A stretch of 64,000 nucleotides of DNA from Parendozoicomonas callyspongiae (GCF_023502345.1 NZ_JAMFLX010000010.1:62001-126000); one strand, 5' to 3'. Positions 44,677 through 54,467 are shown, counted from the first letter of the stretch. Made by a program: numbers and translations. Notes: generated from the letters alone by a model not told the origin.

Positions 44677-45454
44677 TCCTGAATTCCTCACCAAAGACTT
44701 CTATCAGAGCCTGCAGGCTTTGCTCCAGTCTCAGTTCAAAGGAAGCATTAACCGCATTCTGACTGGCTTCGACATAGCAGCCGCCAGCATGCTGGTTGGA
44801 ATCGACATGAATATGCCATTTGGCGTTGATGCTGTCCTTGAATTTTTCAACGCGCTCTCTGTCTGCCGGATTGAGAATGATGGTTGGAATCTCATCACTG
44901 TCAGTGGGCAGCATGCGTATAGCGCCAGAGATGGCGCGGTTAATGGTATCAGGCTGAAGTTTGAGTTCAGTCATCACCACTTTGCGCGCCATTGCGCTGA
45001 TCAGTTCCTGCAAATCTTTAAGCTGTCGTTTATCACGGGCACACTGCCAGACGTGCATTTCCCGGTATAACTCTTTCAGCAGAGCAATCTGGTGATCAAC
45101 TTCCACCTGGGCTTCGTGTATCCCGTTACGGTAGCCTTCAGTGTGACCAGCCTGCTTACCTTCCAGGTAGCTGGCATCATAGATTTCCTGATGAACGACA
45201 GGGCGCAACTCTTCCTTCAGGGCTTGTATGGCTTCTTCCCGGCCTCGGGCAAATCCTTCCCGCTGAGCCTGAGCTAAAGCGTGCTGACGCTGCTCAGGTG
45301 TTTCCCGGATTAAGCCATCATCCTCCTGATCTTTTTCCGTAACAGGCTGCCAGCGCTCAGTCACCGCTTTTACCAGGTTTTCATTCTTAACCCAGAGGCG
45401 AGTGATGGCATCATCCTGTTTGTCAGGAAAAAGCGGTCGCGTCGTTTCCTTCAT
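44666..45454 (-). CDS. fliH: Flagellar export ATPase regulator FliH
   Basis: About 262 aa. An acidic N-terminus is followed by a long helix rich in Gln/Glu ('[26 protein letters not shown]', with the small-residue '[18 protein letters not shown]' run) and a C-terminal domain ('[16 protein letters not shown]', '[13 protein letters not shown]'-like segment) as in FliH/YscL. The ATG overlaps the fliG stop (TGATG), preferred to a TTG one codon upstream. Confidence 0.93.
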   Translation of the reverse strand: MKETTRPLFPDKQDDAITRLWVKNENLVKAVTERWQPVTEKDQEDDGLIRETPEQRQHALAQAQREGFARGREEAIQALKEELRPVVHQEIYDASYLEGKQAGHTEGYRNGIHEAQVEVDHQIALLKELYREMHVWQCARDKRQLKDLQELISAMARKVVMTELKLQPDTINRAISGAIRMLPTDSDEIPTIILNPADRERVEKFKDSINAKWHIHVDSNQHAGGCYVEASQNAVNASFELRLEQSLQALIEVFGEEFRNEA

Positions 45455-46488
45455 CAAATAACCAGCTCATCGTTTGCGTGCAGTTCAACCTGTTCATCTG
45501 CTTCCAGACGACGGGCCAGTTCAAGAATCTCATGACGGGCATTGCGTACCAGGCTCATACGGACAGAGCCAAGTCCTTCGATTTCCTCTTTCAGGTACTT
45601 GGAAGCACGTTTACTCAGGCAGCTGAATACTCGTTCCAGACGCAGTTCAGGAACACCCTTAAGGGCAAGAGCAAGCGTATCCTGGGATGCATTTTCAATA
45701 ATGACGGTAAGGTTGGCGAGGTCGAGACCGAGCAGATGTTCGAAGTTGAGACGAAGGTCATTAACTTCGCTGGCCAGTTCTTCATCGGATTCCTTGATGC
45801 CGTTAAGCAGCCAGGTGCCATCCATATCGTCCATGTAGTTGATCATCTCTGCCAGGTGACCAGCACCATGAATTGGCTGGGAATCGCTGGCACCTGAATC
45901 GAAAGAGGAGATCAGGTCGGCAACGGTATCCAGAGATGTCAGAGGGATGTCTTTCAAACGAGCCAGACGGTTGGCCAGATCCAGACGGGCAGGTTCCGGC
46001 AGCTGGGCCAGAACTGCGGAGCCTTTATCCGGAGACAGGCAGGCCAGAACCACAGCCTGAAGCTGTGGTTTTTCATTTCGAATCATAGCCAGGATTTCTC
46101 CGGCCTCAAGCCAGAGCAGACGCTCAAGAACAGGATTGCTCTCAATGGATGAGGAGAACTTGAGAAGACTCTTGGCGCGGTCTTCACCCAGTGCTTCCTG
46201 CAGAGTCCGGCTAACGTATTCTGAACCGGTCAGCAATGAGCTTTCATCACAGGCTCCCAGCAAGGCTTCGGATGCCTGGGCCAAATCTTCACGCCGCACC
46301 ACCTGGATATTTTCCATGGCACGGCTGAGGGTCATGATCTTATCAGGCGGCATCATTCGAATAACGCTGCCTGCAGCCTTTTCCCCAAGGCCAAGCATCA
46401 ATAGTGCTGCATGTTCCAGCGGGGAACGTGATGATCGGTAAGAGTCGTCATACGACGACTCTTCCTGGATTGTTATTTCTTCACTCAT
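45454..46488 (-). CDS. fliG: Flagellar motor switch protein FliG
   Basis: 344 aa, the rotor protein that takes torque from the stator. The N-terminal domain ('AALLMLGLGEKAAGSVIRMMPPDKIM'), middle domain ('SLVRNARHEILELARRLE' lies at the far end) and the C-terminal torque helix ('LRLERVFSCLSKRASKYLKEEIEGLGSVRMS') are present with the expected charged residues. Overlaps fliF. Confidence 0.95.
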   Translation of the reverse strand: MSEEITIQEESSYDDSYRSSRSPLEHAALLMLGLGEKAAGSVIRMMPPDKIMTLSRAMENIQVVRREDLAQASEALLGACDESSLLTGSEYVSRTLQEALGEDRAKSLLKFSSSIESNPVLERLLWLEAGEILAMIRNEKPQLQAVVLACLSPDKGSAVLAQLPEPARLDLANRLARLKDIPLTSLDTVADLISSFDSGASDSQPIHGAGHLAEMINYMDDMDGTWLLNGIKESDEELASEVNDLRLNFEHLLGLDLANLTVIIENASQDTLALALKGVPELRLERVFSCLSKRASKYLKEEIEGLGSVRMSLVRNARHEILELARRLEADEQVELHANDELVI

Positions 46489-48065
46489 TGTTTATCAATC
46501 CATTGCTGCAGCACCATGGCAACCTGTTCAGGGTTGTTAATGGTCAGCTGACGGGCACGTTCGATAGTCTTGTCATGCGGATGAACAGCGATAACCAGTC
46601 CGGCTTCAGCCGCATCCTTACTTTCTTCAGAGGTAAGAGCCTTCTGGCGGGCCTCGGCTTCCTTACGCTCTTTTGCGATCTTACGGCGGTAAGACTGTAT
46701 TCGCAGCAACAGCCCGAGGAAGAGCAGGACAACAGCAGCCAATCCACTAATGACGTACTGAGAGTTCTCGCCCTCGAAGATCATATACCAGGGATTCGGA
46801 TCTTCTTCCTCAAACTTTGAAGAAAATGGCAGACTATACAAACTAATTGTGTCACCGCGGGTGTTTTCGATACCAACAGCATTGCTGACCAGGTTGGTCA
46901 TGGTTTCCAGCGCTTCCGGCGTCCAGCCATTATCACCTTCTGCGGCAAGGCTGTTGACAACAATACCAATGCTCAGCTTATCCAGACTGCCTGCGGTTTT
47001 GGTGTTACGACTGATGGTTTTATCTACATCGTAATTTCGCAGGGTCTTTGAGCTGGAGCGACCAAGTTTGTTGTTTTCAGCAGCATCGGCAACACGGTTG
47101 CTTTCTACGCCGGGAACGCCTTTGGCTGGAGCCGCAGTCTGTTCATCTGTAGACAGACTCTCACTGCGAACCACCTGGCTTTGAGGGTCATAGCTTTCCT
47201 TCACAACTTCGCTGGAGTTGTAGTCGATATCGGCTGTGACCTGAACGCGCAGGTTGCCCGGGCCAACGACAGGCTCCAATAACGCAGTAATCCGGTGGGC
47301 GAGAGCGGCTTCACGTTTGCGGGTATGTTGTTCCTGCCATTCCGGAATGCTGTCCGCAGTACTGGCTGAGAGCGAATTACCGTTCTGATCCATGACCGAA
47401 ACATTATCCGGTTCCAGTCCTGGCACACTTCCTGAAACAAGATTCACTATGGCCTGTATCTGTTTCTCTCTCAGGCGTGCTCCCGGATAGATATCCAGAA
47501 ATACAGACGCTGTGATTTCCGGAGTTTCCCTCATAAACGAGGTGCGTTCCGGTATTGCCAGGTGAATCCGTGCATTACGGACGGCGCTCATGCTTATAAT
47601 GGTTCTGGCAACTTCGCCTTCAAGACCCTGCTTGTAGCGGGCCTGTTCAACAAACTGGCTTCGGCCAAGTTCACCGTTGGGTGAGAGCAGTTCCATTCCG
47701 GAGGGAATATCAGGAGTGACACCATTGGCAGCAAGTGTCATTCGAGCCTTGGGCAGCAGGCTTTCATCGACAAGAATCTGGCCGCTGCTTGGGTGCAGGG
47801 TGTAGGGAATATTGCCTGCGGTCAGGGTATCGATAATATTGGCAGTGTTATAACGCTCCTGGCTGCCAAATAAAGGACGCAGGTTCTCCTGGCCACTCCA
47901 GAAGAACAGGGTAGCGACAACAGCGATAATGGCGGCAGTTATGGTGAGAACCAGACCTCGCCGTTGTTTTAGTCGGGGCAACAGTTGGTTGCGAAAGTTC
48001 GTACGCAGCTCATCGATGCGTTCACGCGCTACTGGCATCGCAGCTGATGCTGATAAGGACGGCAT
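46485..48065 (-). CDS. fliF: Flagellar MS-ring protein FliF
   Basis: 526 aa with two membrane segments (~41-57 'LVLTITAAIIAVVATLF' and ~425-447). The periplasmic ring-building motifs are clear: 'LVDESLLPKARMTLAANG', 'ARIHLAIPERTSFMRE', 'ASVFLDIYPGARLREKQIQAIVNLVSGSVPGL'. The C-terminal cytoplasmic tail ends in a basic/aromatic FliG-binding segment ('QVAMVLQQWIDKQ'). Confidence 0.96.
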   Translation of the reverse strand: MPSLSASAAMPVARERIDELRTNFRNQLLPRLKQRRGLVLTITAAIIAVVATLFFWSGQENLRPLFGSQERYNTANIIDTLTAGNIPYTLHPSSGQILVDESLLPKARMTLAANGVTPDIPSGMELLSPNGELGRSQFVEQARYKQGLEGEVARTIISMSAVRNARIHLAIPERTSFMRETPEITASVFLDIYPGARLREKQIQAIVNLVSGSVPGLEPDNVSVMDQNGNSLSASTADSIPEWQEQHTRKREAALAHRITALLEPVVGPGNLRVQVTADIDYNSSEVVKESYDPQSQVVRSESLSTDEQTAAPAKGVPGVESNRVADAAENNKLGRSSSKTLRNYDVDKTISRNTKTAGSLDKLSIGIVVNSLAAEGDNGWTPEALETMTNLVSNAVGIENTRGDTISLYSLPFSSKFEEEDPNPWYMIFEGENSQYVISGLAAVVLLFLGLLLRIQSYRRKIAKERKEAEARQKALTSEESKDAAEAGLVIAVHPHDKTIERARQLTINNPEQVAMVLQQWIDKQ

Positions 48066-48128
48066 TTGTTCAATGTCTCCGTGACCCGAATGAGCCGTTT
48101 CGGGTATTTACGCTATCGATAATGAGAA

Positions 48129-48440
48129 TCATACGGGCATGTTGAAAACAGTTTCGTAGGCGGAAACAACGCGGTTACGCACTTGCATCAGCCCCTGAAA
48201 GGCCAGGCTGGCTTTCTGTCCGGCAATCATTACTCCTGCCAAATCGTCACTGGCACCGGTCTCATAATCGGTGCGCATCTCGTCTGCATTCATCTGCAGA
48301 TCGTTCACGTGCTCCAGAGCCTGCTTTAAGTAGGTTCCGAAGTCCTGTCCCTGAGTATCTCGCTTTTCAATGCCTTTGGATTCAAGCGAGGCAACATCAA
48401 TATTGCTGAGCGATGATAGTGCAATTTTGTTGTCAATCAT
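48129..48440 (-). CDS. fliE: Hook-basal body protein FliE
   Basis: 103 aa. 'DFGTYLKQALEHVNDLQMNADEM' and 'GVMIAGQKASLAFQGLMQVRNRVVSAYETVFNMPV' are FliE signatures. Links MS ring to rod. First gene of fliEFGHIJ; 76 bases separate it from the regulator upstream. Confidence 0.96.
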   Translation of the reverse strand: MIDNKIALSSLSNIDVASLESKGIEKRDTQGQDFGTYLKQALEHVNDLQMNADEMRTDYETGASDDLAGVMIAGQKASLAFQGLMQVRNRVVSAYETVFNMPV

Positions 48441-48516
48441 GGCTGTCTTTTCCTACAGGAAGCTGTAGCTTTTACTGCTAATAGTCTGAAGTCGGATGAG
48501 TCTGATATAAATAAAA

Positions 48517-49860
48517 TCAGGTTTCGATTCCGAGTTCCCTCATGCGAGCCAGTTTATATCGCAGCATACGGGTGGTTATACCGAGTTCCGCTGCGGCATC
48601 ACCTCTGTGACCGTGGTGTTTGGCCAGGGTCTCAAAAATGACTTTGAACTCGGCTTTTTTCCGGCTATTCACCGGTAAATCATCAAAGCTGACTGGTTCG
48701 GGATTTGTTTCCTCATTCTTGTTCTGCTGTCGGGTTGCGAGAGAAACCGGAAGCAGCAGGTCAGTAGCCTCAATTTGGTTTCCTGCACTCATCACACAGG
48801 CGCGCTGTACGACGTTATCAAGTTCTCGAATATTGCCTGGCCAGTGATACTGTAAAAGACTTGTTTCGGCATCCGGGCTGAACTTTTCCGGGCCGCTCTG
48901 TCGTGTGCTTGCATGGGCTTTAAGCAGGTGTCGTGCAATAGGCTGAATATCACCTGGTCTTTCGCGAAGAGCAGGGATATGCAATGGAATAACATTTAGG
49001 CGGTAGTACAGGTCTTCACGGAAGTTACCTGCTCTTACTTCATCTGCCAGATCTCTGTTGGTTGCGGCAAGGATGCGTACATTAACACTAATAGGGGTGT
49101 GACTGCCCAGCCTTTCTACTTCACGTTCCTGAATAACCCGCAAAAGTTTTGCCTGCTGTGGCAGTGGCATCTCTGCGATTTCATCAAGGAACAGTGTTCC
49201 GTTGTTTGCCTGTTCAAACTTGCCCGTCTGACGACTGGTGGCACCGGTAAAAGCACCTTTTTCATGCCCGAACAGTATGGACTCAAGCATGGTGTCCGGC
49301 AGTGCAGCGCAATTGACAGCAACAAATGGGTTAGGGAATCGGCTGGAATGGCTGTGGATAAAACGGGCAAGGACTTCTTTTCCTGTTCCGGATTCACCGG
49401 TTATCAGTACGGTCGCATCACTACCGGCTACCCGGGTGGCCATTTTCTTGATTTGAAGGCTGGCCGGGTCTTCAGCAACCCAGTTGTTTTTTGCTGTAGC
49501 TGGTGTGACGCTCTTGAGCTGCCGCAACAAACGGGCCGGTGGAAATGGTTTGACCAGATAATCCCGTGCGCCGGCTTTCATGGCGGCAACGGCTTTTTCA
49601 GTGTCTGCGTATCCAGTCATAAGAATAACCGGGAGGTCGGGGTTATTCTTGTGAACGCGGGTCATCAAGGTGTAGCCATCATCACCGGGGAGGTTGATGT
49701 CGCTGACAACGGCATCAAAATTATGGCGGGCGCAGATAGTCATGGCCTGTTCGGCACTTTCTGCAACGCATGTCTTATATCCGGCCAGGCCGAGAGTGTC
49801 GGAAAGTGCTGTGCGTAAGTTGTGATCGTCCTCGACAACCAGTACATGTTGACTGTTCAT
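48517..49860 (-). CDS. Sigma-54-dependent flagellar response regulator (LafK/FlrC-type)
   Basis: 447 aa. The receiver domain has the phospho-acceptor D54 ('VVSDINLPGDDG') with acidic pair E10-D11-D12. The AAA+ domain has Walker A 'GESGTGKE' (155-162), the sigma-54-contacting GAFTGA (202-207) and 'LFLDEIAEMP'. A Fis-type helix-turn-helix is at the C-terminus ('AAAELGITTRMLRYKLARM'). It should activate class II/III flagellar promoters. LafK holds this position in Vibrio lateral clusters; the receiver and the partner kinase make it FlrC-like. Start overlaps the kinase stop (ATGA). Confidence 0.93.
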   Translation of the reverse strand: MNSQHVLVVEDDHNLRTALSDTLGLAGYKTCVAESAEQAMTICARHNFDAVVSDINLPGDDGYTLMTRVHKNNPDLPVILMTGYADTEKAVAAMKAGARDYLVKPFPPARLLRQLKSVTPATAKNNWVAEDPASLQIKKMATRVAGSDATVLITGESGTGKEVLARFIHSHSSRFPNPFVAVNCAALPDTMLESILFGHEKGAFTGATSRQTGKFEQANNGTLFLDEIAEMPLPQQAKLLRVIQEREVERLGSHTPISVNVRILAATNRDLADEVRAGNFREDLYYRLNVIPLHIPALRERPGDIQPIARHLLKAHASTRQSGPEKFSPDAETSLLQYHWPGNIRELDNVVQRACVMSAGNQIEATDLLLPVSLATRQQNKNEETNPEPVSFDDLPVNSRKKAEFKVIFETLAKHHGHRGDAAAELGITTRMLRYKLARMRELGIET

Positions 49861-50879
49861 GCAGCCTCTCTGGATGAAGTTTTTGTCAATGAAGACTGCA
49901 GAGGTAGTTTTACGGTGATATTAAGTCCGCCCAGCTCCCGCCCCTTACTTAATGACAGAGTTCCGTTGTGCGCTTCAATGACTAGCTTCACAACCGGGAG
50001 ACCTAAACCGGTTCCGGTTGGTCTGGTGCTGTAAAAGGGCTGCATGACTTGCCGTATTTCGCTATCCAAAAGCCCTTTTCCATTATCCTGTAATGATATT
50101 GTCAGCCACTCCTCATCGCAGGAACAATTCAGATTCACTTCTGATGCACCGGCTTCCTTTGCATTATTGAGAAGGTTGCTGAAAACAGAAAACAGAGTAT
50201 TTCTGTTACATAACACAAAAAGGCTCGATTGAATCTGGTCAGTGTTCCAGATGATCGCGAGATTCTGCCAGTTTGGATTATTGCAGTTTTGTTTTAGATC
50301 ATGAATTAAACGATTTACACAAATAGTGTCGTGTAATATCCGGCCTCCCTTGGCAAATAGCAGAAAATCGCTGATTTTACGTTCAATTGCTACCAGTTCT
50401 TGATGTAATGTGGTGAGAGCGTTTTTACCTGCAGCACACAGTTTGTCTTCCTGAAGCCACTCCAGATTACCTGCATGCAGCATGGCTGTCGTCAGCGGTG
50501 TCCTGATTTGATGTGCCATCGCTGCCAGCATTTGACCCATACTTGCCATACGCTGCTGCCTTCCCAGTACTTCCTGTAACTGGCGAGTGGCACTCATATC
50601 CTGAAGGATGACAAGCTGGCCGGATCTGTTTGGGAGAGGGCAGGTGCTGACATGGATGCTGCGGCCGTCTCTGAGAAAGACTTCATTGCTGTCATTGTTC
50701 TTGTGCTGAAATTGTTCTCGTACAGTTTGTGCCCAACGGGTTTCGCTGGGAGGCTTGCCTATGATTGCTTCAGCGGATGGATTGACATGCGCGACAAAAC
50801 CCTGCCGATCAAGAAGAACCAGCCCAAGGGGGAGAGATTGAAAGAGCTGGGGGTGCAGGCCAGCGGCTTGCAGATCCAT
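49857..50879 (-). CDS. Flagellar two-component sensor kinase (FlrB-like)
   Basis: 340 aa, no membrane segments, so cytoplasmic. A PAS-like domain is at ~10-60 ('LPLGLVLLDRQGFVAHVNPSAEAIIG'). The phospho-acceptor His is H123 in 'AAMAHQIRTPLTTAML' (H-Q instead of H-E follows, as in FlrB/FleS types). The catalytic domain has 'LFSVFSNLLNNAKEAGA', 'LTISLQDNGKGL' and 'FYSTRPTGTGLGLPVVK'. It overlaps the regulator gene. Vibrio laf loci carry LafK without such a kinase, so this pair is a notable variation. Confidence 0.92.
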   Translation of the reverse strand: MDLQAAGLHPQLFQSLPLGLVLLDRQGFVAHVNPSAEAIIGKPPSETRWAQTVREQFQHKNNDSNEVFLRDGRSIHVSTCPLPNRSGQLVILQDMSATRQLQEVLGRQQRMASMGQMLAAMAHQIRTPLTTAMLHAGNLEWLQEDKLCAAGKNALTTLHQELVAIERKISDFLLFAKGGRILHDTICVNRLIHDLKQNCNNPNWQNLAIIWNTDQIQSSLFVLCNRNTLFSVFSNLLNNAKEAGASEVNLNCSCDEEWLTISLQDNGKGLLDSEIRQVMQPFYSTRPTGTGLGLPVVKLVIEAHNGTLSLSKGRELGGLNITVKLPLQSSLTKTSSREAA

Positions 50880-50885
50880 ATTGTT

Positions 50886-51755
50886 CTAGCTCCAGTTCAA
50901 ATTTGGGGGGGTGGAACGGGGATCTTTTCGCATCAACTTGATTTCAACCCGCCGGTTGCGAAGTCTCTTTTCGAGAGTGTTGCCGTCATTGACCGGATAG
51001 CGGGAACCATGCCAGCGAACGGGCAGTAGCATTTTGGGATCAATACCAGCCGCGATCAGATATTCACGGACCTGTTCGGCCCGTTTTCTGGACAGAGTCA
51101 GGTTGATGTAGCTCTTGCCGGATCGATCTGTATGGCCGTCAATCTGTATGGATTTGATGGTTTTGTCATAAGTCAGGTAATCAAGAACCAGCTCTAGTTT
51201 TTTGGCTTCAAGGGGGCTGACTTCAATGCTGTTTACTTTAAATAAAACTCTGGTGTCGTTTATGTAAGAAAAACTCACAGGAGGGAGTGCGTTGCGACAG
51301 GTATTGAATTTATCCATATGAGTGCCTATCGCGGTAGCAGGAATCTGCTGTGTCCAGATCTGGCCTTCATCACTGGTTAAATTGATTTCAGCCCATTCTC
51401 CATTTTTCATGGCATCAAGAAGCTGTTGAATGCTTTGTGAGAAGACAAGCTCGGAAGCAGGTGCTCGATCGGTATATGCAACAGCGCGTGGAGATGTTTT
51501 TTGCCAGGGAGCAGGAATAATTTTCAGTTCGCTCTTGCTGGTTGATCGGTTTCTGAATGGCATATTAAGGCTCAATACAGGCTTATGGCCTGCATTGGCA
51601 ATAAATGAAATACGGGATTTTTCAGACAGGCTGGCTTCAAGGCGGCATTGTTCTTTGCCGCTCGTGACCTTCCAAAGTAGAGGGTTGCTGTCCTGGGCTT
51701 GGGTAATACCTGCCCCAGTTGCGGCTAGTAGTAATATGAAGGTGAGGAAGCGCAT
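50886..51755 (-). CDS. motY: T-ring protein MotY
   Basis: 289 aa with a signal peptide ('MRFLTFILLLAATGAGITQA'). The N-terminal domain ('KSRISFIANAGHKPVLSLNMPF', 'INLTSDEGQIWTQQIPATAIG') is that of MotY; the C-terminal OmpA-like domain has 'IDGHTDRSGKSYINLTLSRKRAEQVREYL' and 'RLRNRRVEIKL'. MotY forms a periplasmic ring that helps recruit stators. Lateral MotY occurs in V. parahaemolyticus next to lafK, as here. Confidence 0.93.
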   Translation of the reverse strand: MRFLTFILLLAATGAGITQAQDSNPLLWKVTSGKEQCRLEASLSEKSRISFIANAGHKPVLSLNMPFRNRSTSKSELKIIPAPWQKTSPRAVAYTDRAPASELVFSQSIQQLLDAMKNGEWAEINLTSDEGQIWTQQIPATAIGTHMDKFNTCRNALPPVSFSYINDTRVLFKVNSIEVSPLEAKKLELVLDYLTYDKTIKSIQIDGHTDRSGKSYINLTLSRKRAEQVREYLIAAGIDPKMLLPVRWHGSRYPVNDGNTLEKRLRNRRVEIKLMRKDPRSTPPNLNWS

Positions 51756-52100
51756 TCAGTCTCTGGCCTTTTAGGTGTTGTGCACAAATCTTTTTTTTAC
51801 TGCATGTCAAATGCTGTAAAAAAATGTTGGCTCATGGCTATTTGCGTTAAGTTATAAATATCAATGCAACTGCTAATAATTCGTAGATGTACGGATGAAG
51901 GGGGTATATCGAAATAATATTATCCCGCTGCATGGTGCGCTGTTTTAAAGATTTTTCTTGTCAGGGATGCAGGAGAACTCGTAAGTGGAAATAATCATCA
52001 CGACGGCGCATTGAACAGGCGTTCTTTCTTTGAAGGAATAATCTGCCTCAATGTCGGGTGAACGCCAGATTTAACTTGCTGACTATTAGGTCAAATCCTT
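51756..52100. other. Divergent motY-fliM regulatory region
   Basis: 345 bases between two divergent flagellar operons; both promoters must lie here. I found no well-spaced sigma-54 (GG-N10-GC) or sigma-28 site. In-frame stop TGA at 52080-52082 closes the fliM frame upstream, so fliM cannot extend into this region. Confidence 0.5.
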
Positions 52101-52955
52101 GTGATAATCTCATCCGCTGAAAGTGGGGCCGGTGACATTCGCCCTTGTAATCTGTTTGAAGTCGGCGGTCGTATGGCTGATGTCCGGCAGCAGGCTATGG
52201 AGCTGAGCCATGTCTGTGCCCGGGCAGTCAATGAATGCCTGACCAATATGACTGGTGAAGGTGTTGAAGTAACTGCAGAGTCTCGTTATCCAAGTACTCT
52301 GCCTCGCACGAAAAAACGCCATGTGACATCGTTTCCCGTTAAGACAGGTAGCAGTGATGAAGTCGGACTGATCCACCTGGACAATGCCCTGTGCTGTGCT
52401 CTGCTGGAGCGAGCATGTGGCGGCGAAGGCGAAATAAAAGACAGTATTGACCTGCTGACTCATGCCGAACATCGCTTTGCCATCCGCCTGGTGAACCTGG
52501 CCGTTGAGATGATCACCAAGTCACTTGGGCTGAAAGAGGCTCTGACTATCAGCACAGAGCGTGATTCAGACAAACAGACTGCAGCCAGCCACAACTATCT
52601 GTTAATGGAAATGACAGTAACAACAGATAATTTTTCCGGCGTGCTGTCTATCTGGCTTCCTGGTGAAATTATCAATCCCAATCTTGAAAAAGATGAGAAC
52701 GCGGTCAGTACATTCAAGAATGCGCTCTTCTCAGTGCCTGTACCGATTACTGCCACCCTTAGCCGCCAGAAAACCACACTTGGAAAGGTTATGGCGCTTA
52801 AGGTCGGCGACACATTACCCCTGAATCTGCCTGGTATTGCCGATGTGCACACAGGCAAGAGAATGCTCTGTCAGGCCAGAGTTGTGACCAGAAATGGCCA
52901 GCTTGCGATTGAGCTTGAAAGCGAACAGAAAACTGAAGAGGAAGCCGTAGAATGA
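52101..52955 (+). CDS. fliM: Flagellar motor switch protein FliM, short N-terminus
   Basis: 284 aa from a GTG start; AGG lies ~11 bases upstream. The middle CheC-like domain begins almost at once ('CNLFEVGGRMADVRQQAMEL', ~16-35) and holds the FliG-contact GGxG as 'CGGEGE' (~106-111). The C-terminal SpoA domain ends at ~270 ('GDTLPLNLPGIADVHTGKRML', 'GQLAIEL'). The usual ~35-residue N-terminal arm with the CheY-binding EIDALL peptide is absent, and an in-frame stop at 52080 rules out a longer start. Overlaps fliN. Confidence 0.88.
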   Translation: MIISSAESGAGDIRPCNLFEVGGRMADVRQQAMELSHVCARAVNECLTNMTGEGVEVTAESRYPSTLPRTKKRHVTSFPVKTGSSDEVGLIHLDNALCCALLERACGGEGEIKDSIDLLTHAEHRFAIRLVNLAVEMITKSLGLKEALTISTERDSDKQTAASHNYLLMEMTVTTDNFSGVLSIWLPGEIINPNLEKDENAVSTFKNALFSVPVPITATLSRQKTTLGKVMALKVGDTLPLNLPGIADVHTGKRMLCQARVVTRNGQLAIELESEQKTEEEAVE

Positions 52956-53296
52956 CGGAAGCAACTGCACTGGCCCAGGAAGAAGAAACGGGAATTGTTT
53001 CTCCTGCTTTTGAGGAAACTGTTGCTGAGCAGGTCACCCCTGATCTGGGTGTCATCCTCGATATTCCTGTTGTTATGTCTCTGGAAGTTGGCAGTACGGA
53101 GCTGACCGTAAATGAGCTGCTGTCCATGGGCAGTGGTACAGTCATTGAACTGAACCGCCATACTGGTGATCCGCTGGATGTGAAAGTGAATGGCAAGCTC
53201 GTCGGTCGTGGTGAAGTCGTAGAAAGTAACAGCCGTTACGGCATCCGCCTGACTGAAGTTGTCAATGTGAACGAGCGGTTAGGCCCTCTAGGCTGA
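52952..53296 (+). CDS. fliN: Flagellar motor switch protein FliN
   Basis: 114 aa. 'ILDIPVVMSLEVGSTELTVNELLSMGSGTVIELNRHTGDPLDVKVNGKLVGRGEVV' contains the complete SpoA core of FliN, and 'YGIRLTEVVNVNERL' ends it. Starts inside the fliM stop (ATGA overlap) and shares a base with the fliO start. Confidence 0.97.
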   Translation: MTEATALAQEEETGIVSPAFEETVAEQVTPDLGVILDIPVVMSLEVGSTELTVNELLSMGSGTVIELNRHTGDPLDVKVNGKLVGRGEVVESNSRYGIRLTEVVNVNERLGPLG

Positions 53297-53724
53297 TGCT
53301 TCGCTTCATTCTTGCGTGCTTGGCTTTTCTGTCGGGCACTGTTGGTGCTGTAGGTGACTCTGCTGAAGGTTTGAAAAAGGCAGAGCCTATGGTCAGTGCA
53401 TCGACCCAGTTTCTGAATATTGCCGGTATGCTGGCAGTTGTCCTCATATTAATCGTGGCAATGGCCTGGCTCTCCCGCAGGCTTATGACTGGCAGCCTGA
53501 AAGCGGGACGTCATATCAAGTTGATGGAAGTTTTTCCTCTCGGGCGAAATGAAAAAGTCTGCCTGGTCAGAGTGCAGGGAAAAACACTTCTGCTTGGTGT
53601 CACTGCACAAAACATTTGTCGTCTGGAAGACTGGGACGACTGGCCGGAAGAAGAAACAGAAGCTTCAAAAGTTCCACCCGGTGAATTTCAAAAAATCCTG
53701 TCCCGCCTGGTGAAGTCATCGTGA
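53296..53724 (+). CDS. fliO: Flagellar export protein FliO
   Basis: 142 aa: signal-like N-terminus ('MLRFILACLAFLSGTVGAVG'), one strong membrane segment ('IAGMLAVVLILIVAMAWLSRRLM', ~38-60), then a small cytoplasmic domain with 'IKLMEVFPLGRNEKVCLVRVQGKTLLLGVTAQ', the FliO hallmark. It helps assemble the FliP ring. Stop overlaps the fliP GTG. Confidence 0.92.
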   Translation: MLRFILACLAFLSGTVGAVGDSAEGLKKAEPMVSASTQFLNIAGMLAVVLILIVAMAWLSRRLMTGSLKAGRHIKLMEVFPLGRNEKVCLVRVQGKTLLLGVTAQNICRLEDWDDWPEEETEASKVPPGEFQKILSRLVKSS

Positions 53725-54467
53725 GGTTAAATGGAAAGGCTGCAGCGCTTCTGCTGTTAACCGCATCACTCCTGTTGCCGGAACTGGCTTCTGCCCAGAA
53801 TGTCCCCCTGCTCAATGTGATCAGTGATGGCAACAATCAGGAATACAGCACCACATTGCAGATTCTGATTCTGCTGACTGGTTTGTCCTTCCTGCCGGCC
53901 ATGCTGATGGTGTTGACCGGTTTTACCCGAATTATCGTGGTGTTGTCATTAATGAGGCAGGCGCTGGGTCTGCAGCAGACACCTCCCAACCCGGTTCTTG
54001 TTGGTCTGGCGCTGTTCCTTACGGCTTTTATTATGATGCCGGTTTACGATCGCATTGACGAGGTGGCTATACAACCATGGCTACAGGAGGAGCTGACTCT
54101 GAAAAATGCTGCCCTCGAAGCCAGTGTTCCCTTGAAAGAATTTATGCTGCGGCAAACCCGTCAGACTGACCTTGCGCGAATGTCTGATGTGTCCGGTATT
54201 GAACTGCCAGCAAATCAAATGGATACACCATTTCGGTTAATGGCTCCGGCTTTTATTATCAGTGAGCTGAAAACGGCTTTTCAGATCGGCTTCCTGCTTT
54301 TTATACCTTTCCTTGTTATCGACATGGTTGTCGCCAGTGTTTTGATGGCGATGGGTATGATGATGCTTTCACCTCTGGTTATCTCTCTACCATTCAAGCT
54401 AATGCTGTTTGTGCTGGTTGATGGTTGGAGCCTTATCACGGGAACGCTGGCTGCCAGTTTCTGGTAG
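53721..54467 (+). CDS. fliP: Flagellar export gate protein FliP
   Basis: 248 aa, GTG start overlapping fliO (GTGA). N-terminal signal peptide; 'LLTGLSFLPAMLMVLTGFTRIIVVLSLMRQALGLQQTPPNPVLVGLALFLTAFIM' (~50-105) is nearly invariant in FliP. 'LMAPAFIISELKTAFQIGFLLFIPFLVIDMVVASVLMAMGMMML' completes the family pattern. Export-gate pore subunit. Confidence 0.97.
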   Translation: MRLNGKAAALLLLTASLLLPELASAQNVPLLNVISDGNNQEYSTTLQILILLTGLSFLPAMLMVLTGFTRIIVVLSLMRQALGLQQTPPNPVLVGLALFLTAFIMMPVYDRIDEVAIQPWLQEELTLKNAALEASVPLKEFMLRQTRQTDLARMSDVSGIELPANQMDTPFRLMAPAFIISELKTAFQIGFLLFIPFLVIDMVVASVLMAMGMMMLSPLVISLPFKLMLFVLVDGWSLITGTLAASFW

